From positions 369,768 to 433,767 of the forward strand of contig UESW01005010.1 of NCBI GenBank assembly GCA_900491605.1: DNA of 64,000 nucleotides. Reading direction: 5' to 3'. Both the position numbers and the translations under genes were made by a program. Of the stretch, positions 32,847 through 45,300 are shown piece after piece. The first letter of the stretch is position 1. Each line of letters starts with the position of its first letter. This DNA is from Calamus simplicifolius. Taxonomy: Eukaryota > Streptophyta > Magnoliopsida > Arecales > Arecaceae. Below the pieces are notes generated by a model. The model was not told where the DNA came from and did not search any database. It was given only the letters and a program-made list of their open reading frames with translations.

Positions 32847-33675
32847 TATTGCTGCCAAATCACTTTTGAGGAGCGTCAGGCGATAGAAATGCTTCGTAGG
32901 CCTTCAGAAGAATGACAGGGACCGCCTCCTTCAGCCAGGAACCTGCAAGAAAAGTCCCGGACCGATGGTTCCGGCAGGGACCCTCCGACGCTCAAGTCAG
33001 TGATTTGGAGAACAGGGATTTGAATGAGTAGAGATTCAGCCCCTCTCCTCGTTGTGAGTCGGGGTCTTTATATACCTGTTCGGGGGCCGAGGCTGACTGG
33101 GCCTAGGCCGAGGGGGCAGCCGAGTGCCGATTGGGGCCGAGGCCGTTTGGGGCCGAGGCCGACTGGGAGCAGAGGCCTACTGGGGCCGAGGCCGACTGGA
33201 GACCGAGGCCGATTGGGGCCGAGGCCGACTTGGAAGAAGGCCGAGTAGACCAGTGATGCCGCCTAGGAATTAAGCCGCTCAGAAAGGCCGTCGAGGATTG
33301 CCGGAGCGAGGCCAACTTGGATGATGCCGGGGCGAGGCCGACTTGGATGAGGTCGGAGCGAGGCCGACTTGGATGAGGCCAGGACGAGGCCGAACAGAAG
33401 CTAGCTCCATGTGGAGGAGAGAGAAAAGGTGGTGCGGCTGAGTGGGAGCTCGGGAGCTTCCAGAGGAGCTTGGGAGCAGCCGACGCGGGGAGAATCCTGA
33501 AGCCGGAGGCTGAGTGGAAGACTAAGGCCGGCTTGGGAGAAGAGGGAAAAGGTGGCGGACTCCGAGAGGCTGCCCTGCAGCCCTGGCCCTGCCGGGACCG
33601 AGGAGGAATGGCCGATTTGCTGAGGCCAAGCCCAGACACTGTCGTTGTGTCCCATGGGGCCCACTGACTGTATCA
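32847..33675 (-). repeat. 5' LTR of the minisatellite retrotransposon
   Basis: 829 bp, with the TATA box at about 33066-33077 on the - strand (TATATAAAGACC). Compared with the 3' LTR it has lost about 320 bp at 'gttcgggggccgagg', and some GGCCGA units; loss between short GGCCGAG repeats is the simplest explanation. Confidence 0.85.
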
Positions 33676-33765
33676 TGATGCATTCAGGGGAAGTGAGTGA
33701 TGAAAAAAATGCAGGGTGGTGTTCGATTTAAGTTAAAAATACAAGGGTCTTTGTGATTTTTTTCC

Positions 33766-36102
33766 AATTTTTATTTTTGCTTGTTTTCCTTTCTCCTCTT
33801 ATTTGTGATTAGAGGTTGTGTTGATTTGCCCTTCTATCTCCTTTATGCTGTAAATGCTGCAATTGTATGCTTGGATCTGCAAGAACTCCTTGTCTTGAAG
33901 CAACAATACAAAGGGCTTGTTTAGTTGTAGAAAATGTTTTCTTTTTTCCATCTTCATTTCTAGTTTTCCTTTTCTATCACCAAATTGTCTTGCTATTTAA
34001 CAGGCAACCATTGTCGCCTGTTAGAGACCCTTTTCTATGTATGAAAATGGGCTAAGCTGAGCCTCTGCTTCCAAACTTGCCATTCTTTTGTTAGCTTTTC
34101 GTTCTTTTCTTCTCTTGTTTCTGTACTATAATCTTTTTTTCTTTTTTTCCTTTTACGGTTTATGTTTTTGCTATTCCTATCTCCCTTCTATTTGTTTTTG
34201 CTCTTACGGTTTATGCTTGTTGTTATTCCTATTTCCCTTCTCTTATATTCTGTTCTTCTTGAATGTATATTATTTTCTGTGCAGGATAAGGCGCTGCATT
34301 CTTTTGTTATCAAAGATTTTTTTTTAAAAAAAAAATTCGGACTCAAGGGTAAGAATCTTTGTGCTTTTTCTCTTTTCCCGCTTCCTTGGCCTCTTTTGTG
34401 CATATTCCTGTGGCTTTCGAGCTGGAGAGGCATCCTAGAACAGGTCAGTTCTCAGTGACTGAACATGTATAATTTGTCCGGCATCTTCCTTGCCTTGCTT
34501 CCATCATTGTAGTTGTGTGGTTGGGTGTTGGAAAATTGGGCATGTTAGGTATGTGTTTGTGTTTTGTCCAGCACAATAAACAGACTGCATGTGAGCAGCT
34601 TGAGTTTGGCTGGGAGTTAAATAAGCTAGCTTCAATCAAGCTTGGCTTGACTGCGAAGTGATCCACACTAGTGCTAGGCTTGGCTTACTTGTGGTTAACT
34701 TTTTTGCACCCCTAACCATGAAACCATTTCTATTCTATTTTCAGCAGCAGGGCAAATCTTGAATATTGAATTTTGGCTTTGTTGTTTTTCAGCCTGGATA
34801 AGTCTGGCTTCTCTTTGTCAAGGATTTTGGTGTCAACATGTTCTGTAACTTCTTATTTCAGTTGATATTTATTATTTTCTTTACTGTATGCATGCAAAAC
34901 TGTATTGATGGCAACATGTTCTGTAACTTCTAGAGTTTTCAGAGTTGATATCATGTTGATATTTTCTCCTTTTTTGGAGATGTGTATTTTTAAACTTCCT
35001 GCATTCCGGCAAAGATTTTATTTGTATGGAAATTCTTATAACATTTGTGCTGCGAAGGGTTTTCTCCTTTTTCCAACAAATGGTGCCCCTAACTTCTTCA
35101 GTGTTGCACTTCTTTACTTCTGCTTCATTTAGTCTTTTATTTTTTATTTTTTGCTCCTTTTCCTTCCTCCTTTTATCTGTGATTAGAGGTTGTGATGATT
35201 TGCCCTGCTATCTCCTTTGTATCAAATGCTGAAATTGTATGCTTGAATCTTCAAGAAATTCTTGTCTTGAAGCGACAATACAATGGTGTGCTCTCTCTCC
35301 CCCTATATGTATTTGGAAGCATACATATGCGTGTACATGCATAATATTGGGGCCAAATCATTAAAGGACCTTTAAATATGTTTCGTTCTGGGAAAAAAAA
35401 AAAAACACCATTCGCTTGCAAAGTCAATAGTTAAGTGGGTTTTTTTTTTTCCTGCCAAGTATGCATTATTGAATTTGCAGTGTACATCTTCTTTGCTGAC
35501 TACAACTGGTTTGCATTACTCTAATTGGCAAGGCAAATTTGGATGGCTTGCTATTTTGCAGGCAACCGTTGCAGCCTCTTAGAGGCCCTTCTCAATGTAT
35601 GAAAATGGGCAAACCTAAGCCTCTGCTTCTAAACTTAGACATGCTTTTGTTGACTTTTGTTCTTTTCTGCTGTTGTTTCTGTACTATAATCTTTTTTACC
35701 TTTTTTCTCCTCCAATGGTTTATGTTTGTTGCTATTCCTATCTCCCTTCTATTATATTCTGTTCTTGAATATGCGGGACTGCATAATTTGTTACATTATT
35801 TCTGTGTAGGATAACTTAATACATTTTTATGTATTTTACTTTATTTTAATTCAGGTTCAAGGTCAATAATCTTTGTGCTTTTTCTTTTTCCTTCCCCCTT
35901 TCCCTGGCCTCCTTTGTGCATATTTCTGTGTTCTTGGAGCTGGAAAGGCTAGAATATACTTTTGGTTCTCAAACTTTCACTCAAAATTTATTTTGGTATT
36001 CAAACTTTTAGTTGTTACCATTTAGGCACTCATGTTTTAAGAATGTTGCATTTCTAACATCTCGTTACATGAATAGTTGGCTACTAGTTTGCCTTACTCT
36101 AA
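33766..36102 (+). repeat. Backbone modules d, e, H, b, c, d, e, H of gene copy 2
   Basis: Order: d 33800-33905, e 33985-34085 (start lost), H 34385-34560, b 34745-34815, c 35040-35130, d 35186-35290, a short CT run, e 35480-35640 and H start 35900-35945. Then comes a segment related to the d tail (ctcaaactttcactcaaaat) that leads to a truncated module e at 36075-36100. Two internal repeats are therefore present, the second joined to a third by a shortcut. Module H at 34480-34540 is altered (CLASIIVVVWLG). No continuous protein. Confidence 0.6.
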
Positions 36103-37167
36103 GTAAGCATTTGTTTCATAGTATTATAATGTTATTAAAAATTTTACTTTTCTAGTAATTTTACATTTGATAATCAGAGTCTTAGAAATAAAAAATTACC
36201 ACATTTGATTCATAATAACAAATTATGGTAATTAGTTTATCATGTTTTGTTAATTTAATTTAATTTTTTTTATTTTTTTATCTTTTAAGTGTCTTTTCTT
36301 TTTGCTGGATTATTAAATGTTCTTATAAAAATCAAGATTCTTTATAAATTGATATTAAAAATATTAAAATAATTAATATATTATAATATTAATATCCTAT
36401 TATATATATATTATATAAATATTTAGAATATATTATACAATAATTTAATATACAAGGTCATAAATATTAATAATTTAAAATTTAATTTGTGCATATTATT
36501 ATATAAAAAATATAGTATTAAAATACTAAAGATTTACATTAATATTTAATTAAATATTAATATAAAATATTATATTATATTAAGCATTAAATAAAAATAT
36601 AATATTAAATATTTAAATATTATTTAATGTAAATTAAATATATAATTAGATTAAGTATTATTAAATATTTATATAGAAGTCAAAAGTGTAATTTAAAATT
36701 ATTAGACTTTAGTAATCTCAGATACCCGCTTTTTAGATGGTAATCAGCCCACCATGGTTTGCGATAATTTTAGGTTCTCAACTCAACTCATCTAAGCCTT
36801 TTTCCAACTACATGGGGGTCAGCTACATGAATATGCTTCCTCCACTTTGCTCTATTTAGGACAAAGTCAACATTCAAATTGCAAATAGTTATATCTTTTT
36901 TAATTATTTTTATCCATGTTAGTTTAGGCCTACCTCTACCTCTATCCTTACCATGGATTGTTAAAAGATCACTCTTTCTAACTGGAGCATCTAAAGGTCT
37001 ACGTTGTATATGTCCAAACCACTGCAATCGATTTTCTCTCATTTTATCTTCAATTGGGGCTACTCTTATCATTTCTCTTATATGTTTATTTCTAATTCTA
37101 TCTTTTAAAGTTTTACCACATATCCATCTTAGCATACGCATTTTCGTTACACTTACTAAACAGCCCC
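36103..37167. mobile_element. PIF/Harbinger-type MITE, split by an RTE fragment
   Basis: TAA flanks both sides (36100-36102 and 37168-37170), and removing the element restores 'actctaactggcatg' of module e. The left end GTAAGCATTTGTTTCATA and the inverted right end GGGGCTGTTTAGTAAG are imperfect terminal inverted repeats, related to those of the MITE at 9533. The body to 36777 is extremely AT-rich (aatatta, attaaat) with no frame. The RTE fragment R8 is nested at its right side. Confidence 0.7.
36778..37157 (-). mobile_element. RTE-type LINE fragment R8, C-terminal reverse transcriptase region
   Basis: The best-preserved RTE piece in the window. On the - strand one open frame runs 36788-37177, whose first ten codons are MITE sequence. 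It reads KMRMLRWICGKTLKDRIRNK, then EDKMRENRLQWFGHIQRRP, APVRKSDLL and RGRPKLTW, the typical carboxyl end of plant RTE ORF products. 5'-truncated; not functional. Confidence 0.9.
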
Positions 37168-38532
37168 TAACTGGCATGCAAATTTGGATGGCTTGCTATT
37201 TTGCAGGCAACTGTTGCAGCTTGCTGGGGACCCTTCTCAATCTATGAAAATGGGAAATCTGAGCCTCTGCTTCTGAACTTTACATTCTTTTGTTAACTTT
37301 TTGTTCTTTTCTTCTGTTGTTTCAATACTGTGATCTTTCTCTTTTTTCCTATTCTTCAGATTTTTGCTTGCTTCTAATCCTATTTCCCCTCTTATATTCT
37401 GTTATTCTTGAATATGCACAACTACATAATTTGTTACATTAGTTTCTGTGCAGGATAATTTGCTACATCTTTCAGTTATTTTTGGTTTTTAGTTTCTGTC
37501 TCAAGGTTAATAATCTTTTGGTGCTTTTTCTTTTTCCCCTCCCCTCCTCTCTTGGTCTCCTTTGTGCATATTTCTGTGGCTTTGGAGATGGAGAGGCATC
37601 CTTGAACAAGGCACTTCTCTGTCACCAAGCATGCATAATTTGTCCAGCATCTTCCTTGCCTCTATCAATGTGGTTGTGGAGTTGGATGTTAGAAAATCGG
37701 GCATGTTAAGTAAGTTTATGTTTTGTTTGGCACAATAAGCAGACTATTTATGAGCAGCTTGGGCTTGGCTGGGAACTAATTAAGCTAGGTCGAGCTTGGC
37801 TTGATTGGAAAATGAGCCGAGCTTGTTTAGGCCTGGCTTGCTGGTAGTTAACTTTTTTGCACTTCTAATCATTAGACCATTTCTTTTCTATTTTCATTTG
37901 CACGATAAAGTGTGGATATTGGATCATGGCTTTGTTGTTTGGAGGCCTGGATAAATCATGCTCCTCTTTTGTAAGGATTTTGGTCCTCTTATTTATTTGC
38001 TTAATCCTCTCAATTGATATTTCTTATTTTCTTTATTTTGTATATGTGTAAAACTGTATTAATGGTAACATGTTCTGTGACTTCTAGAGTTTTCAGAGTT
38101 GATATCATGATTTTTTTTTTTTGGTGGAGATGTATATTTGTAAAGTTCCTTCTTTGTTATGCAAATACTTATATTATTTGTGCTGGGAAGGGTTTTCTCC
38201 TTATTGCCCCCAACATCTTCAATCTCCCAGTATTTTCTTTCTTCTGCTTCATTTATTCTTTTATTTTTTGCTCATTTGTATGTAGATTATTATAATTTGT
38301 GCTGAGAAGGGTTGTTTCAAGCCAATTGGGCCTCCAACTGCTTCACTGTCACACTTGTTTTCTTCTGTTTCTTCATTTAATCTTTTATTCCTGATCCTTT
38401 TCCTTCCTCTTCTTATCTTGTGTTTAGAGGCTGTGATGATTTGCCCTATGATGTCCTTTATGCATCAAATCCTGAAATTGTATGCTTGGATCTGCAAGAA
38501 GAGCCTGTCTTGAAGTGACAATGCAAAGGCGT

Positions 38533-38571
<39 letters not shown>

Positions 38572-39199
38572 TTTGCAAGCATGCATACACACATACATAC
38601 ATACATATATATATATATACACACACACACACATAGATATATAAATTTGCAGTGTACATCTTGCTTGCTGACTACTAGTTTGCCTCGCTCTAACTGGCAT
38701 GGCAAATTTGGATGGCTTGCTATGTTGCATGCAACCATTGCAGCTTGTTAGAGAACCTTCTCAATGTATGAAAATGGGCAAATCTGAGCCTCCACTTCTA
38801 AACTTGACATTCTTTTGTTAACTTTTTGTTCTTTTCTTCTGTTGTTTCAGTACTGTGATCTTTTTTTCTTTTTTCCTTATCTTCAGCTTTATGCTTGCTG
38901 CTATTCCTATTTCCCCTCTTATATTTTGTTATTCTTGAACATGCACGACTACATAATTTGTTGCATTTTTCTTTTAGTTCTTTAGAAAATTCAGACTAAA
39001 GTTTAAAATCCTTTTGTGCTTTTCCTTTATCCTTTCCCCTGTCCTCTGGCATCCTTTGTGCTTATATTCTCTGGCTTTGGATCTGGAAAGGCATCCTAGA
39101 ACAGGGCATTTCTCAATCGCTGAACTTGCTTAATTTGTCCAACATCTTCCTTGCCTCTATCAATGTGGTAATGGAGTTGTGTTGGAAAATATTGGGTAT
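37168..39199 (+). repeat. Backbone modules e, H, b, c, d, e, H of gene copy 2 (last repeats)
   Basis: Modules: e 37171-37300, H 37560-37710, b 37900-37975, c 38185-38360 (two tandem), d 38428-38530, microsatellite (CT)n-(CATA)n-(TA)n-(CA)n at 38533-38640, e 38645-38800 and H 39060-39190. Module e at 38645-38751 is open from the CT repeat through SCLLTTSLPRSNWHGKFGW. Module H runs into block I as in copy 1. Confidence 0.6.
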
Positions 39200-39954
39200 G
39201 TTAGGGGTATATTTATGCAAGGTTGGTTGGTCTGCTGATCCATAAGCATGGAGCTGCAGCCATTAGTAAACTGAGCCTTCTCTTGACCTTGATCTTAAAC
39301 ACTTTTTTTATCACTTTTCTGTTTCCATGTTTTCTTGGAGTTCGGATTTATGCCGAGGCCCTATATTTTCATGCAGGGAGCTCAGTGGAACTTATACTAT
39401 CCAGGTATCGTAATCAAGATTGAAGATGATGTTCTCCAGGTATAGGACTCCAGTTTATTTTTGATATGGTGTATGGTGGTAAATGGCTTTCATTGTCTAA
39501 TGTAGCACAGGCCGGATCCACCTTTGGTTTGAGGACATGTTCCTCAAAATTATATAGAAATGTGAGCTACGTTGGTTTTTATTCTTTTATGTTGCCTGGA
39601 AACTTTTTATATTTGCTATGAGACTCACCTTCTGAAAGAGTAAATGTGCTGTGACTTTGTTTATCTGCTAAAGGTTTTGCTTTCTGTGCTTAATTTAACT
39701 TACCAAGTGCTCAGGAATCTGAACTGGCAGTCTTATTATGGTTCATGTTCTATTTTGAGGCTCTGTAAGAGAAAGTACTAGATAAAAAATGTGGAGTTTA
39801 TTCTGCAAAAAATAAAATGAAAAAGAAAAGGTCGTGATATTTTGTTCTCAGTTATTTTAAGAAAAATTGGCCTTTTGTTTTTGAAATATTTTCCTTGTAT
39901 TATGGGCTATGGCATATTTATCTTGTTTATATTTATCTTGTTTGGCAATACGGT
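39200..39954 (+). pseudogene. Terminal block I, copy 2
   Basis: The exon-like segment at about 39346-39440 follows 'cttggagttcgg', an acceptor whose AG has become GG. It reads PYIFMQGAQWNLYYPGIVIK, then IEDDVLQ and a possible GTATAG donor or an in-frame TAG. The loss of the acceptor and the early stop suggest decay. The flank to 39954 matches 18600-19135. Confidence 0.45.
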
Positions 39955-40041
39955 ACTAGCGGCTAGTCTCTCGTCCAAGTTTCTACCAAGTGGCTCTGTA
40001 CGGGGCCTCTTGAGTGGAGTGTCCATTTTGCCATGCGGAGT
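39955..40041. other. Short unassigned segment before the solo LTR
   Basis: The gene-sized repeat ends near 39954. The next 87 bp have no relative elsewhere in the window and end with GGAGT, the left half of a target duplication. Confidence 0.4.
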
Positions 40042-42370
40042 TGTTGGGTTCCGGTTACGCATTGGAAGGCTGGATTTCAAAAAAAAAAATTAATCTTGAA
40101 ACCTTAATCAATCTAAACTTTAGACCCAAGATTCCTTGATTATAATAATTAATTAATCATAAAATGTAATATATATGTAGAGGAACATACATTAGTACTT
40201 GGTGAAGAAAGAAAAAAGTCGGTTATCCAATCTTTTTCATTATGCGTCTAAGTGTTCGCCCTTCAATGGTAATCCACACGAGAATTGGATCAAAGATATG
40301 TTTACGAACTTGATTTAAACCTTTTTTTGGCTTCTTGACTTCTTGACTTGGCTTTTAGGACCCTTTTATATTTTTCTTAAGCTTAATAAAACTTGTATAG
40401 GCTAAGAAAAGAGTTGTCCTAAATTGACTAAGGCTTGTAGGAAAGGAAAGGAAGAGAAAAGACTCGTCTTAACATTGATTACAAAAAATTATCCGATGCA
40501 ATCCCATATGTGCCATCCTTTTTAAATAGTGAATGGAGAGACGTCAAATGAAGGATACAACTCATTCTACGTCCCTTTAAAAGGATATAAATTTTTAAAT
40601 TTATTTCAATTTGAATCAAAGGACATATTGTTATAATTTTATGTACCTTTCTTTATACGTGCGCCATACCTGGTGGGATGCTTTTGGCATCCCATCTTAA
40701 ATTAGATAGCCTCTGATTTTGCCATATATTAAGATAAGGTTCTTATGTTTATATGGACTCTTAAATTCCAAAGGACTTTTAGATGCCTCTTGAAAATTCT
40801 ATACGCGCACAGTTTTCCTTTTGAGAGTCCCATGTCTCTATTAATTCAACCTTATCCAATACAATAACATTAAGACTATTAATTCAACCTTATCCAATAT
40901 AATAACATCAAGATAAGGTCTTCTACGTTCAATGGACCTATAAATTTCAAAAAAAAAATGCGCTTTCTAGTACCTTAAATCAGAAGGACTCTTAGGCGTC
41001 TCTTGAAAATTTTGCATGTGCATAGTTTCCCTTCTAAGAGTCCTATATTTTTTGGACTCTATTAATTCAACCTTATCCAATCTAATAAATGGTTAATCAG
41101 GTTAGAGGTTATCCCAAATTAATTCTAAAATTAATTTGGATCAATTAATTAAGCTGGTTTAAATCAATTTCGATCCAAATTGGAGCGATAGTTAGCCACA
41201 TATGCTAGCATTCTGATTGGCTAACAAATTAAATTAATTAATCTTATTAAAATGATTCTTTGACCAATTCTCTTATGTGTGTGACCTATTGGGTTCCTTA
41301 TCTAGCCAGCAGTAGGTCTAGGTTTAAGTCAATTTAGTTCGATTAGAAACTGACTAACCGAATTAGATCAAATCGTACTAACCCTAGTTGCCAATTTGAA
41401 TCATCTTTCAAATTGACTCATGAATTAAATAAATTTAATTCATGAAAACCTACAAGACAAGATTGACATCTAGCAATGTATCATGTCTACCTAGAAGATA
41501 AGGAATTTAATGGAATTACCAAAATACCCTTCAGTGGCAAGTTACTGTGTAATTCAATCCTTCGATCTTTCTTTATCCCGAATAAGTGATGGGTATGGAA
41601 AAATATCAAACCCTAACATTTTATTCATTTGAATTTCAAATCAATAGTAAAGACTCGACAAATGAAAAATTAGAAATATATTCTAATTTCATTTTGCTTT
41701 GATCAAAGACTTCTTGAGTCATCATATGATGAGATTATATGGAATTACTTTTCCTCTTATTAGGAATGATCGATTTCTTGTTGACCTACTCATAATTTTC
41801 ATACACAATCCTTCATATCCATGAACACCCCGTACATGACTTAGCCATGAATGAGTATGAACTAAAACATAGATTCATGTGCATAAGATTCTATGGTAAT
41901 CTCAGGTCTAAAGATCACTTGCACAACTTCCACTAAGAGAACTATCTTTTGACAAGTAAGATCTCCATAAGATGTTCTCAATTCAGTGAACTTATACCCT
42001 AATGAGCACCCACATCCTTGTATTAGTGTCTTTACACAAGTGGCTGTGAGACCAACCACCCTCTTTATTGAGCATACATAGAATGTGCCAGTCTTACTGG
42101 TATCATCGATCCCCGACTCGATGATCCTTCGATTGGGAATATTTTAGATTAGAATTTTTAGGAACTTAGGTCTCATCATTATGAACTTCATCGTAACCCT
42201 AATTCCATTGCCCTAATCTTATGGGGTTCATCATAATCTTAATAAATATAAGATATAGCATATGATGAATCGAAAAAAATGCCTTTTAATTGATAAAATA
42301 TCATATATGAGTTGAATGAAATTATAAAAATGCCCTTACATGATTAGCTTTTAGGGCACTGCTCTTTTAG
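40042..42370 (-). mobile_element. Solo LTR (2.3 kb), probable
   Basis: GGAGT lies at 40037-40041 and 42371-42375, a perfect 5 bp target duplication. On the - strand the unit starts TAAAAGAGCAGTGCCCTAAA and ends GGAACCCAACA, close to TG...CA. It is non-coding. An internal duplication of about 175 bp (40735-40905 and 40912-41080, with 'attcaaccttatccaat') is present. Sequence such as 'gcccttacatgattagcttt' near its end resembles LTR starts of plant Copia elements as I remember them, but I cannot fix the superfamily. No internal region or second LTR was found. Confidence 0.6.
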
Positions 42371-45300
42371 GAGTGGGGTTGGGGGAGGTGATTTCTTGCA
42401 CTTAAGCAAATCTAGGGATTTGCCCTCATCATGTTTCAAGTTTGCTTTAGTTTTTATTGGCGGCCCCTTCATGTTGCAGGATGAGAGGCATTAACAGTTA
42501 TTACAAGTTTTTTTCTTCTTCTTTTGTTAGGGTTTGTTAACGCTGCAGGGGCGACATTTAATATCCTAGCTAACTAATTTTTTTTAAAAAAATATATGAA
42601 TGAAAAAAATTGTGCCTTTTAAAGAATATTTAAAAGGCATATATTTAATATCTTGAGTTTTATGTGGTAGTAAAGCTTAGAAAAAAAAAGTTAAAAAAAC
42701 TATCACACTTGATTGTATTTGAGAAATAGTGTTTGGACGGGGATGAATGATTGATGCTTATGTTCGAGTTTGAGACACATAATGTCCATTCAACTTGTAC
42801 AATATTTTATGGCACGATAGAGGGTCTTATTTAACATATTAAAATTTATTTTATTATTTATTTTCTCAAAGGATTTGTTGCTTTACATAATTGAGGGCAT
42901 TAAATGTATTCTTTTAAAAGATTTAACTTTTCATTATATTTTAATGAAAGGCTAGTTAAATGAGGTATTAAATGCCCTTCAACGAGGTGCCCCTAGAGAA
43001 GTTGCCAACGAAATCTAACTTCGACAAGGTATATATCTGCATGCATAGCTAAGCTGCTACTTTGATCTAAATTTAAAAAATAAAAATGAGATGAAATTTT
43101 AGAAATATTGCTTATAGACCAATTTTTTCAATTGATTATTATTGTATAAAATAATATGCATAAAATGAATGTGCTTTGATTGCCGTCTTCCCTCTCCAGC
43201 AGATCCATATGAATTACCCTTTTTTTATGTCCTTTGGTGCGGAATTTTTCCCCGTCCAATGCACATTGTCTTGCTTTTCTATCATGGAAAAAAATATGTT
43301 AAGGTTTCCTTGGAAAAGCCATTCTGTATTGCACACTGTGTTTGCTTACAGTGATAAAATTATTTTTATCATGATGGGCATGATTTATATCGTGCATGAT
43401 GCATAATTTTTTTTTTAATTTTTTTACTTTTTTTTATAAAGAAGAGGGGGCAGCAATTCTTTTCCCCTTTTTTTTCTTTTTTTTTTAAATCATTGTAGAG
43501 ATTTCATAAATTTCATGGTTTTAGACGGTTGATGTTCAAACTTTATAATAATTAAGAAGACTGTTCATGAATTATTTATTTATATCTAAATATCTAATTT
43601 GTGATTCTTTCTCATTTAACTTTGCTACTTAGCAAATATATAACCTGTTATTTTAGCAAGAGTTTCTAATCCTTGCTATTTTATGTTCAATATGTCATCA
43701 ATTTCTTTGCTATTTCTATTTGAGCATAGAAAACCCAATCAAAGTAATATTGATATTACATTCAGAGACCATGTTAAAACTAAATTATGTGAAAAGTAAT
43801 TTATCGATACTTTTAAAGAGCCATTAAAATTTATTTTGTGAATAAAATGTTAATTCTTATATTCCATATCAGTAAGTGCAACTCTACTTGCATCTTTATA
43901 ATCCAAATAGTTTTAGGCAAGCCTTAGGGGCTTAAATGTGAATTATATGTGCGCATGGTTAACCCATTTTGTCACATTAACTTTTAAATTTCAAATGTAA
44001 TTTAGCCATTTTATCATGCCATTTTTGTTTTCTCCGTATTTTAGTGTATGGTAGAGGCTTGAGTGCCATTTCTTTTCTTTTCCTCTCTTAAATTAAATTT
44101 TTAAAAAAATTAAATTATCATTTTTTGATTATTAGTAATTTTGAAAACCAAAGATTTTTTAACAAGTCTAGGGACAATAATTTGTTCTTAGAAATTAGTA
44201 GAATTTCTTTTTAATATTAAAGTTCATTGAGTAATCTTGATAGTTAATTTGTATATCCTGCTATAAATCCTTATATTGAATTGATATTTTTTTTCTTTGA
44301 AAGTTTTGCAAAATACTTTTTAAGGAATTAAAAAAAAAAATCCTCTAATGCATTGCTTCAAATTTGTGAAACCTAGATTGTGAAAATCAAGTTTTTTTAA
44401 TTCATTGTTATGATAACTATGCTAATTTTAGTAAACCGCTTTTAAAATTTGCATCCTATTTCTTTGCTTTGAAATACATGTAAATGCTTTTTAAAAATTT
44501 AGTTTGTCCCTTAAATTTTTTTGAAACTGGCGCACTTACTAGTCTATTAGTGTTCTGATATTTGATTGCTTTCATTAATTTGTATTTTAAAATTTCTACA
44601 AATCATGTTTACATTTAGTGCATTTAAACTTTAAAGCTTAGCATATTATTTTTGAAAGCCATTAACTAAATATTCAAATTAGAAGGCTAAATCCTGAAAT
44701 CTTTGCATGCAAAATCAACTAAGCAACCCAAAACTTAAAACGGTTTCTTTTGATGATTACAGGACCATGAAGCCTTCCTATTGGGAAAAAAATAGTATAA
44801 TCAAGCTTGAGAAGGGTTCTTTTTCAAGAGATGGCAAAGCAAAGTTTAAATATTGACTAATTACTCTTAGGCTAATTTTAGCTATTAATTTTCTTGACCA
44901 TAGGCTGGTATTGAAACATGGTTTCCAACTTACTTCATCATCTAGTCCTCAAGAAATATTTTCTTCAGCCTCTCAATCTAAGATCCTTCAAGTTATAGAC
45001 TTCTACTATTGTCATAGGGCTCTAAGTGCTTATTCAAATTCCCCGTATGATGTCTATCTCTCTACTATAACAGTTAAGAAATTTTAGGATTCCCTTTAAA
45101 GCAAAATATAGCATGATGATACTAGCTTAGACCATTTCACCGTATCAAAGTTTCACAAGACTATAATGGTAGATTTAAAATTTATCAGTAATTAAATTCA
45201 TGAATTTTAAGACTTCCTTGGAAAGTTGAGTTGATTGAATATAATTTCTTTAAAGAAGAATATTAACTTCAGCTCAAGCTAAACCTTGATTTTGAATTTA

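Larger units (their letters stand above)
27356..33675 (-). mobile_element. Non-autonomous LTR retrotransposon (large-derivative type) with minisatellite interior
   Basis: Two LTRs (27356-28617 and 32847-33675) share their ends. TGATG stands at 27351-27355 and 33676-33680, a perfect 5 bp target duplication. On the - strand the LTR starts TGATACAG and ends in GGCAGCAATA (TG...CA with a changed terminal base). A 'TTGGCGCGCCAGGAAGGGGG' stretch directly after the 5' LTR (32825-32844) is the likely primer binding site and 'GGAGTGTGGGGGGCATC' before the 3' LTR (28618-28634) the polypurine tract. There is no protease, reverse transcriptase, RNase H or integrase. About 3 kb of the interior is GGCCGA-type minisatellite, so movement would need enzymes from an autonomous relative. 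Confidence 0.85.
25747..33765. mobile_element. Long-terminal-inverted-repeat element (LTIR2), split by an LTR retrotransposon
   Basis: Left end GGTGAAAAAAATTACTAAGA and inverted right end GGAAAAAAATCACAAAGACC at 33765 are homologous to the LTIR1 arms. Imperfect 9-base flanks (AATCTTTTA at 25738, AATTTTTAT at 33766) may be the target duplication. Its own sequence is 25747-27355 and 33676-33765; the rest is the nested retrotransposon. The interior 25870-27300 has short open frames (for example 26781-27002) without known relatives and no transposase. Confidence 0.65.

Noticed and set aside
38520..38545. 'gcgtgctctctctctct' resembling the miR156 star side
   Set aside because: It is only the start of the CT microsatellite; no facing arm with the mature miR156 sequence is present.
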